Shown here piece by piece: positions 42,335 to 50,955 of a stretch of DNA of 64,000 nt. The stretch is from NCBI RefSeq assembly GCF_004366075.1, contig NZ_SODU01000001.1, forward strand, positions 1,485,154 through 1,549,153. The letters run 5' to 3'. The position numbers and the translations under genes are program-made. A model generated the notes under the pieces. That model did not search any database. It was not told the DNA's origin and worked only from the letters and a program-made list of their open reading frames with translations. Source of the stretch: Kribbella pratensis (GTDB taxonomy: Bacteria > Actinomycetota > Actinomycetes > Propionibacteriales > Kribbellaceae). How positions within the stretch are numbered: position 1 is the first letter of the stretch; each line of letters starts with the position of its first letter.

Positions 42335-44289
42335 CGGTGGCCGTCGTCACAGTTGTTGCCCCAGGCATCCAAACGACGGTGCAGGACCTGGCCGGGCGGC
42401 CGGGCCTGTGGGACGTCGGCGTACCGCCGTCCGGGGCTGCCGACGAACTCACGTTCGCCCTGGTCAACGCCGCGGTCGGCAACCCGGACAGTGCGGCCGG
42501 GCTGGAGTGCGTACTCACCGGACCGGCTCTCACCTGCGACGAGGATCGGCTGATCTGCGTCGGAGGCGCAGTCCGCAATCCGACTGTCGACAATCTGCCG
42601 TTCCGACCGGGGATGGTCGTCCGCTGGCCGGCCGGATCGGTGCTGGACGTCGGGCCGCTCGACGGTCCCGGAATGCGCGGATATGTGGCGATCCAGGGCG
42701 GGCTGGATGTGCCACGAGTGCTGGGCAGCCGATCCACGTTCGTTCTCGGCGGCTTCGGTGGTCACGACGGCGGGCCGCTCAAGGCCGGCGATCAGCTTCC
42801 GCTGGGTCGGCAGGAGAACCTGCTCACTCCGTTGTCGGTGGAGCTGCCAACGATCTCCGACTCCTGGCAGGTGCGCGTGATCCCCGGCCCTCACGGGGCA
42901 CCGGAGCATCTCACCGCCGAAGGTGTCGACATGTTCTTTGCCAACGAGTGGATTGTCGACCATCGGTCCGACCGCACCGGCGTCCGGCTGATCGGCCCGA
43001 ACCCCGGCTGGGCCCGGACCGACGGCGGCGAGGCCGGGCTGCATCCGTCGAACGTGCACGACTCCGCCTACCCGGTCGGCGGCATCATGCTGTCCGGCGA
43101 CACCCCCGTCATCGTCGGCAAGGACGGACCGTCGCTCGGCGGTTTCGTCGTACCCGCCGTGGTGATCGAGGCCGACCGATGGATGCTCGGCCAGCTAGGC
43201 GCGGGCGACTCCGTTCGCCTTGTCCCCGTGACCCCCGACGCGGCTGCCGAAGCGATCCAGGCTCGGAGGCGCTGGCTGACCGATCTCCGGCAGGAGCCCA
43301 CCCCCGTCCCCGTCGCGATCGGTACGCCGGATCGCCCGAAGCTCCTGCACCACGGCGCGCAGGCCGGCACGGCACCGTCGTACACGATCAGGTGCGCAGG
43401 CGAGCGGCACGTGCTGGTCGAGGCAGGGCCGGCCGAGCTCGACCTCACGGTCCGGGTCTGGATCCACCTGCTGGCCGAGGCCCTGCGGGACGATCGACCG
43501 ACCGGGATCACGGAGATCGTCGAGGGCGTGCGATCGCTGCTCGTCGCGGTCGACTCGGCCCGGCTTGCGCTCACCGAACTCGCGGAGCGGCTCGCGTTCC
43601 TGGCCGCCGGCCTGGGCGATCCCGAGACCGTGGTGCTGCCGGCCCGGGAGGTGGTGCTGCCGATCGCGTTCGATCATCCGGCGGCGCACGAGGCGATGCG
43701 CCGCTACGCCACATCGGTCCGGCCGGACGCGCCGTGGTGCCCGGACAACGTCGAGTTCATCCGGCGGGTCAACGATCTGGAGACCCGCGACGAGGTCTTC
43801 GAGATCGTCCAGGCCGCGACGTACCTGGTGGTCGGTCTCGGCGACGTGTACCTCGGCGCACCGGTCGCCGTACCGGTCGATCCGCGGCACCGGCTCGTCA
43901 CCACGAAGTACAACCCGGCGCGGACCTGGACGCCGCAGAACGCGGTCGGGATCGGCGGGATCTATCTGTGTGTCTACGGGATGGAGGGTCCCGGCGGGTA
44001 CCAGCTCGTCGGACGCACCGTCCCGGTCTGGCGGCTCTCCCCCGATGACGCGCAACCTTGGTTGCTGAGGCAGTTCGACCTGATCAGATTCGCGCCGGTG
44101 AGCGCGGAGCAACTCGCGCACGAACGGGCCGAGATCGCGGCCGGGCGGGCGGATCTGAAGACCGCACCGGCGACGTTCTCGATCGCCGACGTACGCCGGA
44201 TCGAGCAGGAGGCACCTGTGGACATCGCGACCTTGCGCGCCAGACGCCGCGCCGCGTTCGAGGCCGAGCGGGCACGGTGGGGAGCATGA
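42331..44289 (+). CDS. guanidine/urea carboxylase-like protein lacking biotin carboxylase and biotinyl domains
   Basis: A 652-residue protein made of an AHS2 (KipA/PxpC-like) domain at about 1-330 (VVAPGIQTTVQDLAGRPG, then GPLDGPGMRGYVAIQGG) and an AHS1 (KipI/PxpB-like) domain at about 340-600 (VTTKYNPARTWTPQNAVGIGG, then YGMEGPGGYQLVGRT). A complete guanidine or urea carboxylase is about 1200 residues, with a biotin carboxylase before AHS2 and a biotinyl domain after AHS1. Here the protein starts at AHS2 and stops at ARRRAAFEAERARW, just where the biotinyl part would begin, and no biotin-attachment (A/V)MKM is present. The gene is joined by 4-nt overlaps on both sides, so it does not look like recent decay. 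Confidence 0.85.
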   Translation: MTVAVVTVVAPGIQTTVQDLAGRPGLWDVGVPPSGAADELTFALVNAAVGNPDSAAGLECVLTGPALTCDEDRLICVGGAVRNPTVDNLPFRPGMVVRWPAGSVLDVGPLDGPGMRGYVAIQGGLDVPRVLGSRSTFVLGGFGGHDGGPLKAGDQLPLGRQENLLTPLSVELPTISDSWQVRVIPGPHGAPEHLTAEGVDMFFANEWIVDHRSDRTGVRLIGPNPGWARTDGGEAGLHPSNVHDSAYPVGGIMLSGDTPVIVGKDGPSLGGFVVPAVVIEADRWMLGQLGAGDSVRLVPVTPDAAAEAIQARRRWLTDLRQEPTPVPVAIGTPDRPKLLHHGAQAGTAPSYTIRCAGERHVLVEAGPAELDLTVRVWIHLLAEALRDDRPTGITEIVEGVRSLLVAVDSARLALTELAERLAFLAAGLGDPETVVLPAREVVLPIAFDHPAAHEAMRRYATSVRPDAPWCPDNVEFIRRVNDLETRDEVFEIVQAATYLVVGLGDVYLGAPVAVPVDPRHRLVTTKYNPARTWTPQNAVGIGGIYLCVYGMEGPGGYQLVGRTVPVWRLSPDDAQPWLLRQFDLIRFAPVSAEQLAHERAEIAAGRADLKTAPATFSIADVRRIEQEAPVDIATLRARRRAAFEAERARWGA

Positions 44290-45869
44290 ACAACGAGTGG
44301 ATCACCCGGGTCGACCCGATCGAGCCGGCGCCCGGACCGTTGCACGGGCTGACGATGGCGCTCAAGGACAACATCGACCTGGCCGGTGTGCCGACGACCG
44401 CAGGCGACCCGCGCACGACGGAGCCCGCGAAGGACAACGCGTTCGTGGTCGAGCAGCTGATTGCCGCCGGCGCCGTTCCGCTGGGGAAGACGAACCTGGA
44501 TCAGTACGCGACCGGTCTGGTCGGCACGCGATCGCCGTACGGCGCGTGTCACTCGGTCTTCTCGCCTGAGCATGTGTCGGGCGGCTCGAGCTCGGGCAGT
44601 GCGGTCGCGGTCGCCACCGGGCAGGTCGACTTCGCGCTCGGCACCGACACCGCGGGGAGCGGCCGCGTTCCCGGCGCCTTCAACCGGCTCGTCGGTATCA
44701 AGCCGAGCCGTGGCCTGGTCTCCGCGCGCGGCGTCGTACCGGCGTGCCGGTCGCTCGACTGCGTCACGGTGATGGCGCGATCGGTCGCCACCGCGCGGCG
44801 CGTCTTCGACGTGATGGTTGCCTTCGACCCCGATGACGCCTGGTCGCGGCGAGCGTCGTCACTCCCCCAGCGCAGGCCGGGCCGGGTTGCCGGGTCGGCG
44901 GCGGTGATCGGCGTACCGGATGTCGGGCTGGGTCTGGATCCGGAGTACGAGCAGACGTGGCAGGCGACGCTCGACGAGGCGCATCGGTTGGGCGAGGTGG
45001 TCAAGGTCGACGTACAGCCGTTGCTCGAAGCTGCCGAGCTGCTGTACTCCGGACCGTGGCTGGCCGAGCGTTGGCTGGCGTTCGGGGACAAGCTGGACGA
45101 CTCTGAGGCCGTCGATCCGACCGTACGGACGATCGTGCGGGGCGGAGCGACTCTGACTGCGGCCGCCGCGTTCGCGGGGTTCGACCGGTTGGCGACGCTG
45201 AAGCGTGCGAGTGAGCATCTGTGGACGCAGCTCGACGCGCTCCTGCTGCCGGTAACACCCGGGCATCCGACGCTGGCAGAGGTCGCGGCCGATCCGATCG
45301 GCGTGAACAGTCGCCTCGGTCGCTTCACGAACATGGTCAACCTGCTCAACCTGTGCGCGGTCGCCTTCCCGGGGCCGGATCGGGCCGATGGTCTGCCGTT
45401 CGGGATCCAGCTCCTGGCACCGGCTGGTCACGACCGCTCGCTGATCGACTTGGCGGGTCTTTGGTGTGGTGAGGATGTGCCGGACACCGACATCCTGCTC
45501 GCGGTGGCGGGTGCCCATCTGTCCGGCCAGCCACTCAACGATCAGCTGGTACGGCGTGGTGCCCGGCTCGCCTTCACTGCACGGACTGCTGCGTCGTACC
45601 GGATGTATCTGGTCGACGGACCGCGTCCCGGGCTGACCCGGACCCTGTCGGGTGTGGAAGGCCCGGGGATCGAGGTCGAGGTGTGGAGCGTGCCCGCCGC
45701 CGAGCTCGGTGAATTCGCGGCAACCATCGATCCGCCGTTGGCGATCGGCCCACTCGAACTCTCTGACGGCCAACAGGTCCTCGGCTTCCTGTGTACGGCG
45801 GACGCCGCGGACCCCGAGCGTGACATCACGGCATCCGGCGGCTGGCGAGCGTACCTGGCCGGGAACTGA
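44286..45869 (+). CDS. atzF: allophanate hydrolase
   Basis: A 527-residue amidase-signature enzyme that hydrolyses allophanate to ammonia and CO2, the last step of guanidine breakdown. The catalytic Lys is K27 (TMALKDNIDLAG), with the Ser pair in SGGSSSGSA (about 100) and GTDTAGSGR (about 125). The C-terminal region ending GGWRAYLAGN is the typical allophanate-hydrolase tail domain. About 50 residues normally before the catalytic Lys are missing, although the ATGA overlap with the carboxylase supports this start. Confidence 0.92.
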   Translation: MNNEWITRVDPIEPAPGPLHGLTMALKDNIDLAGVPTTAGDPRTTEPAKDNAFVVEQLIAAGAVPLGKTNLDQYATGLVGTRSPYGACHSVFSPEHVSGGSSSGSAVAVATGQVDFALGTDTAGSGRVPGAFNRLVGIKPSRGLVSARGVVPACRSLDCVTVMARSVATARRVFDVMVAFDPDDAWSRRASSLPQRRPGRVAGSAAVIGVPDVGLGLDPEYEQTWQATLDEAHRLGEVVKVDVQPLLEAAELLYSGPWLAERWLAFGDKLDDSEAVDPTVRTIVRGGATLTAAAAFAGFDRLATLKRASEHLWTQLDALLLPVTPGHPTLAEVAADPIGVNSRLGRFTNMVNLLNLCAVAFPGPDRADGLPFGIQLLAPAGHDRSLIDLAGLWCGEDVPDTDILLAVAGAHLSGQPLNDQLVRRGARLAFTARTAASYRMYLVDGPRPGLTRTLSGVEGPGIEVEVWSVPAAELGEFAATIDPPLAIGPLELSDGQQVLGFLCTADAADPERDITASGGWRAYLAGN

Positions 45870-45886
45870 GCCTAAGGTGGGTGGGT

Positions 45887-47071
45887 ATGAGCCTGACGCC
45901 CGCCGAACAGAAGGTGCTGGATCGCATCGACGAGGATCTGCTGGTGCAGATCACGCAGGATCTCGTCCGGGCCCCTGGACAGAACCCGCCCGGTGAGGAG
46001 GCCGCCACGGTGGCCGCCCTCACCGCGGCGGGTCGACAGCTCGGGCTCGACGTCGGCACATCTGTTGTCGAGCCCGGCCGGGACAACGTCTCGATCACGC
46101 TTGCCGGTGGCAACGATCCCGGTCTGCTGCTGCTCGGCCACACCGATGTCGTCCCGGTCGGCGACGGCTGGACGGTCGACCCGTACGGCGGGCTCCTGCG
46201 CGACGGCCGGATCTACGGCCGCGGCGCATCCGACATGAAGGGCGGACTCGCCGCGGCTCTCGTCGCACTCGCCGCACTCCGCGGTACCACGCTGAGCGGT
46301 CCGGTCGAACTGGCCGCGGTCGTCGACGAGGAAGAGACCGGCAAGGGCATCCGCGCCTACATCGCAGCCGACCAGCACGAGTTCCGGCGGTACGCCGGAT
46401 GCATCACGGCCGAGCCGACCGACCTGCAGACGATCGTCGCGGCGCGCGGTGACTCGTACCTCCAGGTCGCGGTCCACGGCCGCGCCTCGCACGCCGGCAA
46501 CCCGGACGGCGGCGCCAACGCGATCTACGGCGCCGCAGCCGTCGTCGCCGAGATCGAACGCCTGCACAAAGAACTCGCCGCCGCGCCCCACCCCCTGCTC
46601 GGCCCCGCCACCTGGAGCGTCGGCCAGATCAACGGCGGCACCGGAGGCTCGATCGTTCCCGCCGACTGCGTGATCGTCGCCGACCGTCGGCTGCTTCCCG
46701 GTGAGTCCCCCGTCGAGGTACTCGCCGACCTCGACCGCCGGATCGCAGCGCTGCACCTGGAAGATCGCGGCCTGAGCGTCGAGCTCGCGATGCCGATGGA
46801 GATGCCCGCCTTCGAAACCCCCGAGGACGCCGACCTGGTCCGCATCACCGAGGCCGCGCGCTTCGACGCCGGCGGACCACCGCTGCCGCTCGCGGGGTGG
46901 ACCGCAGCCTGCGACGGCGGGTACATCGCCCGAGATCTCGGCGTACCGGTCGTTGTCCTGGGTCCCGGTTCGGTCACCACCCAAGCACATCGCGCGGACG
47001 AATCCGTCGCCGTCGCCGAGCTGGTCACGGCAGCACGCGCGTACGCCCTCATCGCACTCCGACTCCTATGA
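45887..47071 (+). CDS. M20 family metallohydrolase (ArgE/DapE-like deacylase)
   Basis: A 394-residue zinc hydrolase. Metal ligands are in LLLGHTDVVPVGDGW (His and following Asp), DMKGGLAAALVAL, DEEETGKG and the final HRADESVAV. Relatives remove acetyl or succinyl groups from amino acids. AAGGTGG lies before the ATG at 45887, 18 bases after atzF, so it may be read through from the guanidine operon. It overlaps the following amidohydrolase by ATGA. A deacetylase for a catabolic intermediate is one option. Confidence 0.85.
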   Translation: MSLTPAEQKVLDRIDEDLLVQITQDLVRAPGQNPPGEEAATVAALTAAGRQLGLDVGTSVVEPGRDNVSITLAGGNDPGLLLLGHTDVVPVGDGWTVDPYGGLLRDGRIYGRGASDMKGGLAAALVALAALRGTTLSGPVELAAVVDEEETGKGIRAYIAADQHEFRRYAGCITAEPTDLQTIVAARGDSYLQVAVHGRASHAGNPDGGANAIYGAAAVVAEIERLHKELAAAPHPLLGPATWSVGQINGGTGGSIVPADCVIVADRRLLPGESPVEVLADLDRRIAALHLEDRGLSVELAMPMEMPAFETPEDADLVRITEAARFDAGGPPLPLAGWTAACDGGYIARDLGVPVVVLGPGSVTTQAHRADESVAVAELVTAARAYALIALRLL

Positions 47072-48231
47072 GCGGACGGTTGGTTCTTCGCCACGGGTCG
47101 GTGCTCGACGTCAGCTCCGGCGACGTTCATCGAGCCGACGTTGTGGTCGAAGGCGATCGAATCGTCGGGGTCGGGACAGGGCTGGACGGCGACGCCGCGA
47201 TCGACTGCGAGGGCGGATTGCTGGTTCCCGGGTTCATCGACTGCCACACGCATCTGTGCATCGCGCAGACGCGGATCGACCCGTTCGGACTGCCGCGCTC
47301 GGTCCGCCCGCTGTCCGCCGTACCCGTGCTGCGAACCCTCCTGAGCCTCGGCGTCACGACGGTGCGCGACGCGTGGGGCGCGGACGCCGGGGTGCGGATG
47401 GCGGTCGAGAAGGGCTGGATCGACGGGCCGCAGGTGCTGCTGAGCCTGCGGCAGGTGGGTACGACGGGTGGCATCGGCGACCTGTGGGCGCCGCGGACCG
47501 GGCCGGTCGACTTCTTCGAGGATCCTTCGCTGCCCGATCCGATCTTCAACGGCGCCGACGAGGCTCGGGCCGTCGTACGGCGGATGGTCCGAGCCGGTGC
47601 GGATTGGATCAAGGTGACCGTCACCGGTTCGCTGGCGATCGGGAAGGGCCTCACGGATCTCGAGCTGACCGAGGACGAGATGACTGCGCTGGTCGAAGAG
47701 GCGCAGCGGCGCGGGGGCCGGCGGGTCATGGTGCACGCGCACGCAGCCCGGGCCGCGGAACTCGCCGCCCGCGCCGGTGCGGGGAGCATCGAGCACGGGA
47801 CGTACCTCGACGAGGCCGCGGTGGAGGCGATGGCCGAGCACGGGACCTGGTACGTGCCCACCCTCTCCGTCACCCAGTCGGAGCCGACCGCTACACCGGA
47901 GGGCGCCGCCGAGGCCCATCTGGAATCCATGCGACTCGCCATCGCCGCGGGCGTGCGTATCGCGATGGGTACCGACAACCCGGTCCGGCCGCACACCGAG
48001 GTCCTGTGGGAACTGCGGCATCTCGCTGCCGCCGGACTGGGTGACGCCGGGGCGCTGCGAGCCGCGACGATCGACGCGGCGACGCTGCTGGGGCTCGCGG
48101 ACGACCGCGGTGAGATTGCGGTGGGCAAGCGGGCAGACCTGGTTCTGCTGCAGGGCGTCGACCTGGACTGCAGCTCACTCTCGACGCGGATCCAACGGGT
48201 GTTCCACAACGGAGTCGAAGTCGGGCGTTGA
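47068..48231 (+). CDS. amidohydrolase family protein (imidazolonepropionase-like)
   Basis: A 387-residue TIM-barrel metal hydrolase. The first metal pair is DCHTHLC, with later ligands in VMVHAHAARAAELAARAG, SIEHGTYLDE and MGTDNP. The subgroup includes imidazolonepropionase and prolidase-like enzymes that open cyclic amides or cleave acyl bonds. It overlaps the M20 gene and probably works with it. The exact substrate cannot be read from sequence. Confidence 0.85.
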   Translation: MSGRLVLRHGSVLDVSSGDVHRADVVVEGDRIVGVGTGLDGDAAIDCEGGLLVPGFIDCHTHLCIAQTRIDPFGLPRSVRPLSAVPVLRTLLSLGVTTVRDAWGADAGVRMAVEKGWIDGPQVLLSLRQVGTTGGIGDLWAPRTGPVDFFEDPSLPDPIFNGADEARAVVRRMVRAGADWIKVTVTGSLAIGKGLTDLELTEDEMTALVEEAQRRGGRRVMVHAHAARAAELAARAGAGSIEHGTYLDEAAVEAMAEHGTWYVPTLSVTQSEPTATPEGAAEAHLESMRLAIAAGVRIAMGTDNPVRPHTEVLWELRHLAAAGLGDAGALRAATIDAATLLGLADDRGEIAVGKRADLVLLQGVDLDCSSLSTRIQRVFHNGVEVGR

Positions 48232-48232
48232 C

Positions 48233-48249
48233 TCTGACACGGTGTCAGA
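48233..48249. promoter_or_regulatory. palindromic operator candidate before the amidase gene
   Basis: TCTGACACGGTGTCAGA is a perfect 8-1-8 inverted repeat just after the amidohydrolase stop and 16 bases before the amidase ATG. A TAGACC element lies between it and the start. Sites of this TGACAC-GTGTCA form are common for TetR-type repressors; no TetR gene is in this window. Confidence 0.5.
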
Positions 48250-48264
48250 CCGTAGACCGGGCGC

Positions 48265-49653
48265 ATGTACACAGCAGGAGAGATCGCGGAGCGGATCCGC
48301 ACGGGTCAGGTCACGTCGCGTGAGGTGACGGAGGAACTCCTCGCGCGGATCGCAGCTGACACGAAGGTCAACGCGGTGGTCGAGGTCCGGCGCGAGCACG
48401 CGCTGGCAGAAGCGGACCGAGCCGACGCTCTACTGGCCGAGCGCGGAGGACTGGTCGAGCGGGCCGGTCTGGTCGGGCGAGCCGGTGTGGTCGGGCGGGA
48501 TGGCGTGGTCGGGCCGGACAGCTTGGGCGGGCAGGGCGGTTGGGGCGGGCCGTTGCTTGGGGTGCCGGTGACGGTCAAGGACTGTTTCAATGTCGCCGGG
48601 ATGCGCACCACCTGGGGCAATCCTGCGTTCGCGGAGTACGTCGCGGACCACGACGCGCTTGTCGTCGAGCGACTGCAGCGCGCCGGCGCGATCGTCGTCG
48701 GGAAGACCAACGTGCATGCGATGCTCGCGGACTTCGGGCAGACCGCCAACGAGATCTACGGACGAACCAACAACCCCGCCGACCTCGACCGCACCCCTGG
48801 CGGATCAAGCGGCGGCGCAGCGGCAGCACTGGCGGCCGACCTCACCTACCTGGAGTACGGCTCCGACCTCGTCGGCTCCATCCGACTCCCAGCTGCATAC
48901 TGCGGCGTCTACGGACTCAAGCCCACCAACGGCCTGGTCCCGCTGCGCGGTTTCGAGATCCCCGGTACGCCGTACCTCCCGACCGAACTGCCCGTATTGT
49001 CAACAATCGGACCACTAGCCCGCTCCGCCGCCGACCTCCGGACCGCACTGCGCGCAACCGCCGGCCCCGAAGCCCCGTACTCGTACAAGCTCCGCCCGCC
49101 CCGGCACGACCGTCTCCAGGACTACCGCGTCGGCATCGTCACCGACCACCCGTCGGCGCCTGTCTCGAGCGAGGTCGGCGATGCGCTGTCCGACACGATC
49201 GACCGCCTGGCCCGCAGCGGCGCGAAGATTGTCAACAATTGGCCGGACGGAGTGGACGCGAACGAACAGGCGGAGGAGTTCGGCCGCCAGGTCGAACTGT
49301 TCTTCGCGCTGCACGGCGACTCGGACAGCGACCTGACCGCCGCAGACGTACGCGACCTCGACCGGCGCCGGATGCAGGCGCGTGCCGGCTGGCAGCAGTA
49401 CTTCGAGGACGTCGACGTCTTCCTGTGCCCGACGAGCTTCACCGTCGCGTTCCCGCACGGCTCAACCACGATCGACGGGCAACCCTATGAAACACAGGTG
49501 TTCTGGATCGCGCACGCATCGCTGACCGGTCATCCCGCGCTCAGCATGCCGATCGGACACACACCAGCGGGGCTGCCGGTCGGCGCCCAGGTGATCGGTC
49601 CGTGGCACGAGGACGACACCGCGATCACGTTCGCAGAGCTCCTGGCTGGTTGA
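48265..49653 (+). CDS. amidase with an in-frame hexapeptide repeat insertion
   Basis: A 462-residue amidase-signature enzyme. The Lys is in VPVTVKDCFN (about 108), with the Ser pair in PGGSSGGAAAALA and GSDLVGSIRLPA. Six in-frame repeats of about six residues (GLVGRA type, residues 62-97) lengthen the loop just before the catalytic Lys. The start follows a palindromic operator by 16 bases with no clear ribosome site. A MerR gene follows after eight bases. It may hydrolyse an amide in the nearby catabolic scheme. Confidence 0.87.
   Translation: MYTAGEIAERIRTGQVTSREVTEELLARIAADTKVNAVVEVRREHALAEADRADALLAERGGLVERAGLVGRAGVVGRDGVVGPDSLGGQGGWGGPLLGVPVTVKDCFNVAGMRTTWGNPAFAEYVADHDALVVERLQRAGAIVVGKTNVHAMLADFGQTANEIYGRTNNPADLDRTPGGSSGGAAAALAADLTYLEYGSDLVGSIRLPAAYCGVYGLKPTNGLVPLRGFEIPGTPYLPTELPVLSTIGPLARSAADLRTALRATAGPEAPYSYKLRPPRHDRLQDYRVGIVTDHPSAPVSSEVGDALSDTIDRLARSGAKIVNNWPDGVDANEQAEEFGRQVELFFALHGDSDSDLTAADVRDLDRRRMQARAGWQQYFEDVDVFLCPTSFTVAFPHGSTTIDGQPYETQVFWIAHASLTGHPALSMPIGHTPAGLPVGAQVIGPWHEDDTAITFAELLAG
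48448..48555. repeat. six 18-bp tandem units inside the amidase gene
   Basis: Units start at 48448, 48466, 48484, 48502, 48520 and 48538. The first four share GG(A/T/G/C)(C/G)TGGTCG(A/G)GC; the last two are more diverged, GGGCGGGC-type. The array keeps the frame exactly. Confidence 0.75.
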
Positions 49654-49661
49654 CTGCCCTC

Positions 49662-50474
49662 ATGTTCGCAATCGGAGAGTTCGCCCGCCACGGCCGGGTG
49701 TCGATTCGGATGCTGCGGCACTACGACGCTCTCGGCCTGCTGCGGCCGGCGTACGTCGATCCCGTCACCGGCTACCGCAGCTACACCGCCGGTCAGCTCG
49801 CCGACCTGAACCGGATCGTCGCACTCAAGGACCTCGGCTTCTCCCTCGACCAGGTCGGCACGATGATTGTCGACAATCTCAGCCCGGCCGAACTGCGCGC
49901 GATGCTCACGATGCGACGCGCACAACTGGAGACCATGCTCGCCGAGAGCTCCGCGCGACTCACACAGGTCGAGTCACGTCTGCGCGGCCTGGAAGCCGAC
50001 ATTCCGATTGCAGACATCGTGGTCAAGGAGCTGCCCGCCGTACGACTGGTCGGCCTCACCGCGTCGGCCGCGAGCTTCACACCCGACGACATCACGCCCG
50101 TGGTCCATCCGCTGTGCGCGGAGCTCGGCCGACGGTTGCCGGACGCCGACGTACGGCCGTCCGGTCGGCTGACCTGCCTGTACGCGCAGGAGTTCGAGGA
50201 CGAGATCGTCGTACGCGCGACGGTTCCGGCCGCGGTCGATGCCGGAGGCAACCTCAACGGACTGGAGGTGATCGACCTGCCCACAACGCAGGCCGCGACG
50301 CTGGTACACCGCGGACCGATCGACCAGGTACTGCCTTCCTGGCAGGCGTTGGCGCGCTGGCTCGACGACAACGGCCGACGCGCCGCCGAGCCTGCTCGCG
50401 AGCTCTACCTCGACACTCCGGAAGACCCAGAGCAGTGGGTCACCGAGCTGCAGCAGCCGCTCACAACCGACTGA
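49662..50474 (+). CDS. MerR family regulator with GyrI-like effector domain
   Basis: A 270-residue regulator. The N-terminal MerR helix-turn-helix reads IGEFARHGRVSIRMLRHYDALGLLRPA and GYRSYTAGQLADL, followed by a coiled dimerisation helix and a GyrI-like ligand domain, as in BltR/BmrR drug sensors. It probably controls the adjacent amidase operon or transport. The coding sequence contains a perfect GATTGTCGACAATC (49865-49878), matching the operators near 60 kb. Its end overlaps the convergent DUF3830 gene by 14 bases. Confidence 0.85.
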   Translation: MFAIGEFARHGRVSIRMLRHYDALGLLRPAYVDPVTGYRSYTAGQLADLNRIVALKDLGFSLDQVGTMIVDNLSPAELRAMLTMRRAQLETMLAESSARLTQVESRLRGLEADIPIADIVVKELPAVRLVGLTASAASFTPDDITPVVHPLCAELGRRLPDADVRPSGRLTCLYAQEFEDEIVVRATVPAAVDAGGNLNGLEVIDLPTTQAATLVHRGPIDQVLPSWQALARWLDDNGRRAAEPARELYLDTPEDPEQWVTELQQPLTTD

Positions 50475-50955
50475 ACGACAACGTCTCTCCCCGAGCGCCG
50501 CCCATCCAGAGGTCCTGGCAAGCGGCGGCGAACTCGTCGAGATTCTCGGTGATCGCACCGAACACGTTGCCCGGGACCCAGCCCTGATCGCCGTTGATCA
50601 GCAGGTTGTTGCGGCCGTAGAACACAGCAAGGTCGACAATCGCACCGGTCGTCCCGGTGCCGGTCGTGTTCTCGTACCCGTACGCCGGATTCCCCAGATC
50701 GTCGGAGTCGAACGAGAACCAGCACAGATCCCCCGGGATCGGTGTGACCGTCGTGTTCTCCTTGCCCGGGTCGGGCGCGAACGCCGGCAGCAGCGTGTAG
50801 ATCTCGTTCCGCGCGTACTTGCCGTGGAACACCGGCGCCGACAGCGGCAGCGCGTCCCACACCGCCGCGCACGTCCGCGGCGCCACCTCGTCGAGCAACT
50901 TCGCCACGCAGCTCACGCCGCGCTTGTCCAGGCTGACGGAGATGTGCTTGCTCAC
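50461..50955 (-). CDS. DUF3830 family protein (cyclophilin-like fold)
   Basis: A 164-residue DUF3830 protein: LDKRGVSCVAKLLDEVAPRTCAAVWDALPL, VFHGKYARNEIYTLLP, then AVFYGRNNLL and GNVFGAITENLDEF. The family is thought to have a cyclophilin-like barrel and is found next to amidases, racemases and M24 enzymes, as here, but has no known reaction. GTG at 50955 has GGAGG upstream and overlaps the amidase stop. It is the last gene of a three-gene operon with an amidase and a hydroxyacid dehydrogenase. Confidence 0.75.
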   Translation of the reverse strand: MSKHISVSLDKRGVSCVAKLLDEVAPRTCAAVWDALPLSAPVFHGKYARNEIYTLLPAFAPDPGKENTTVTPIPGDLCWFSFDSDDLGNPAYGYENTTGTGTTGAIVDLAVFYGRNNLLINGDQGWVPGNVFGAITENLDEFAAACQDLWMGGARGETLSFSRL

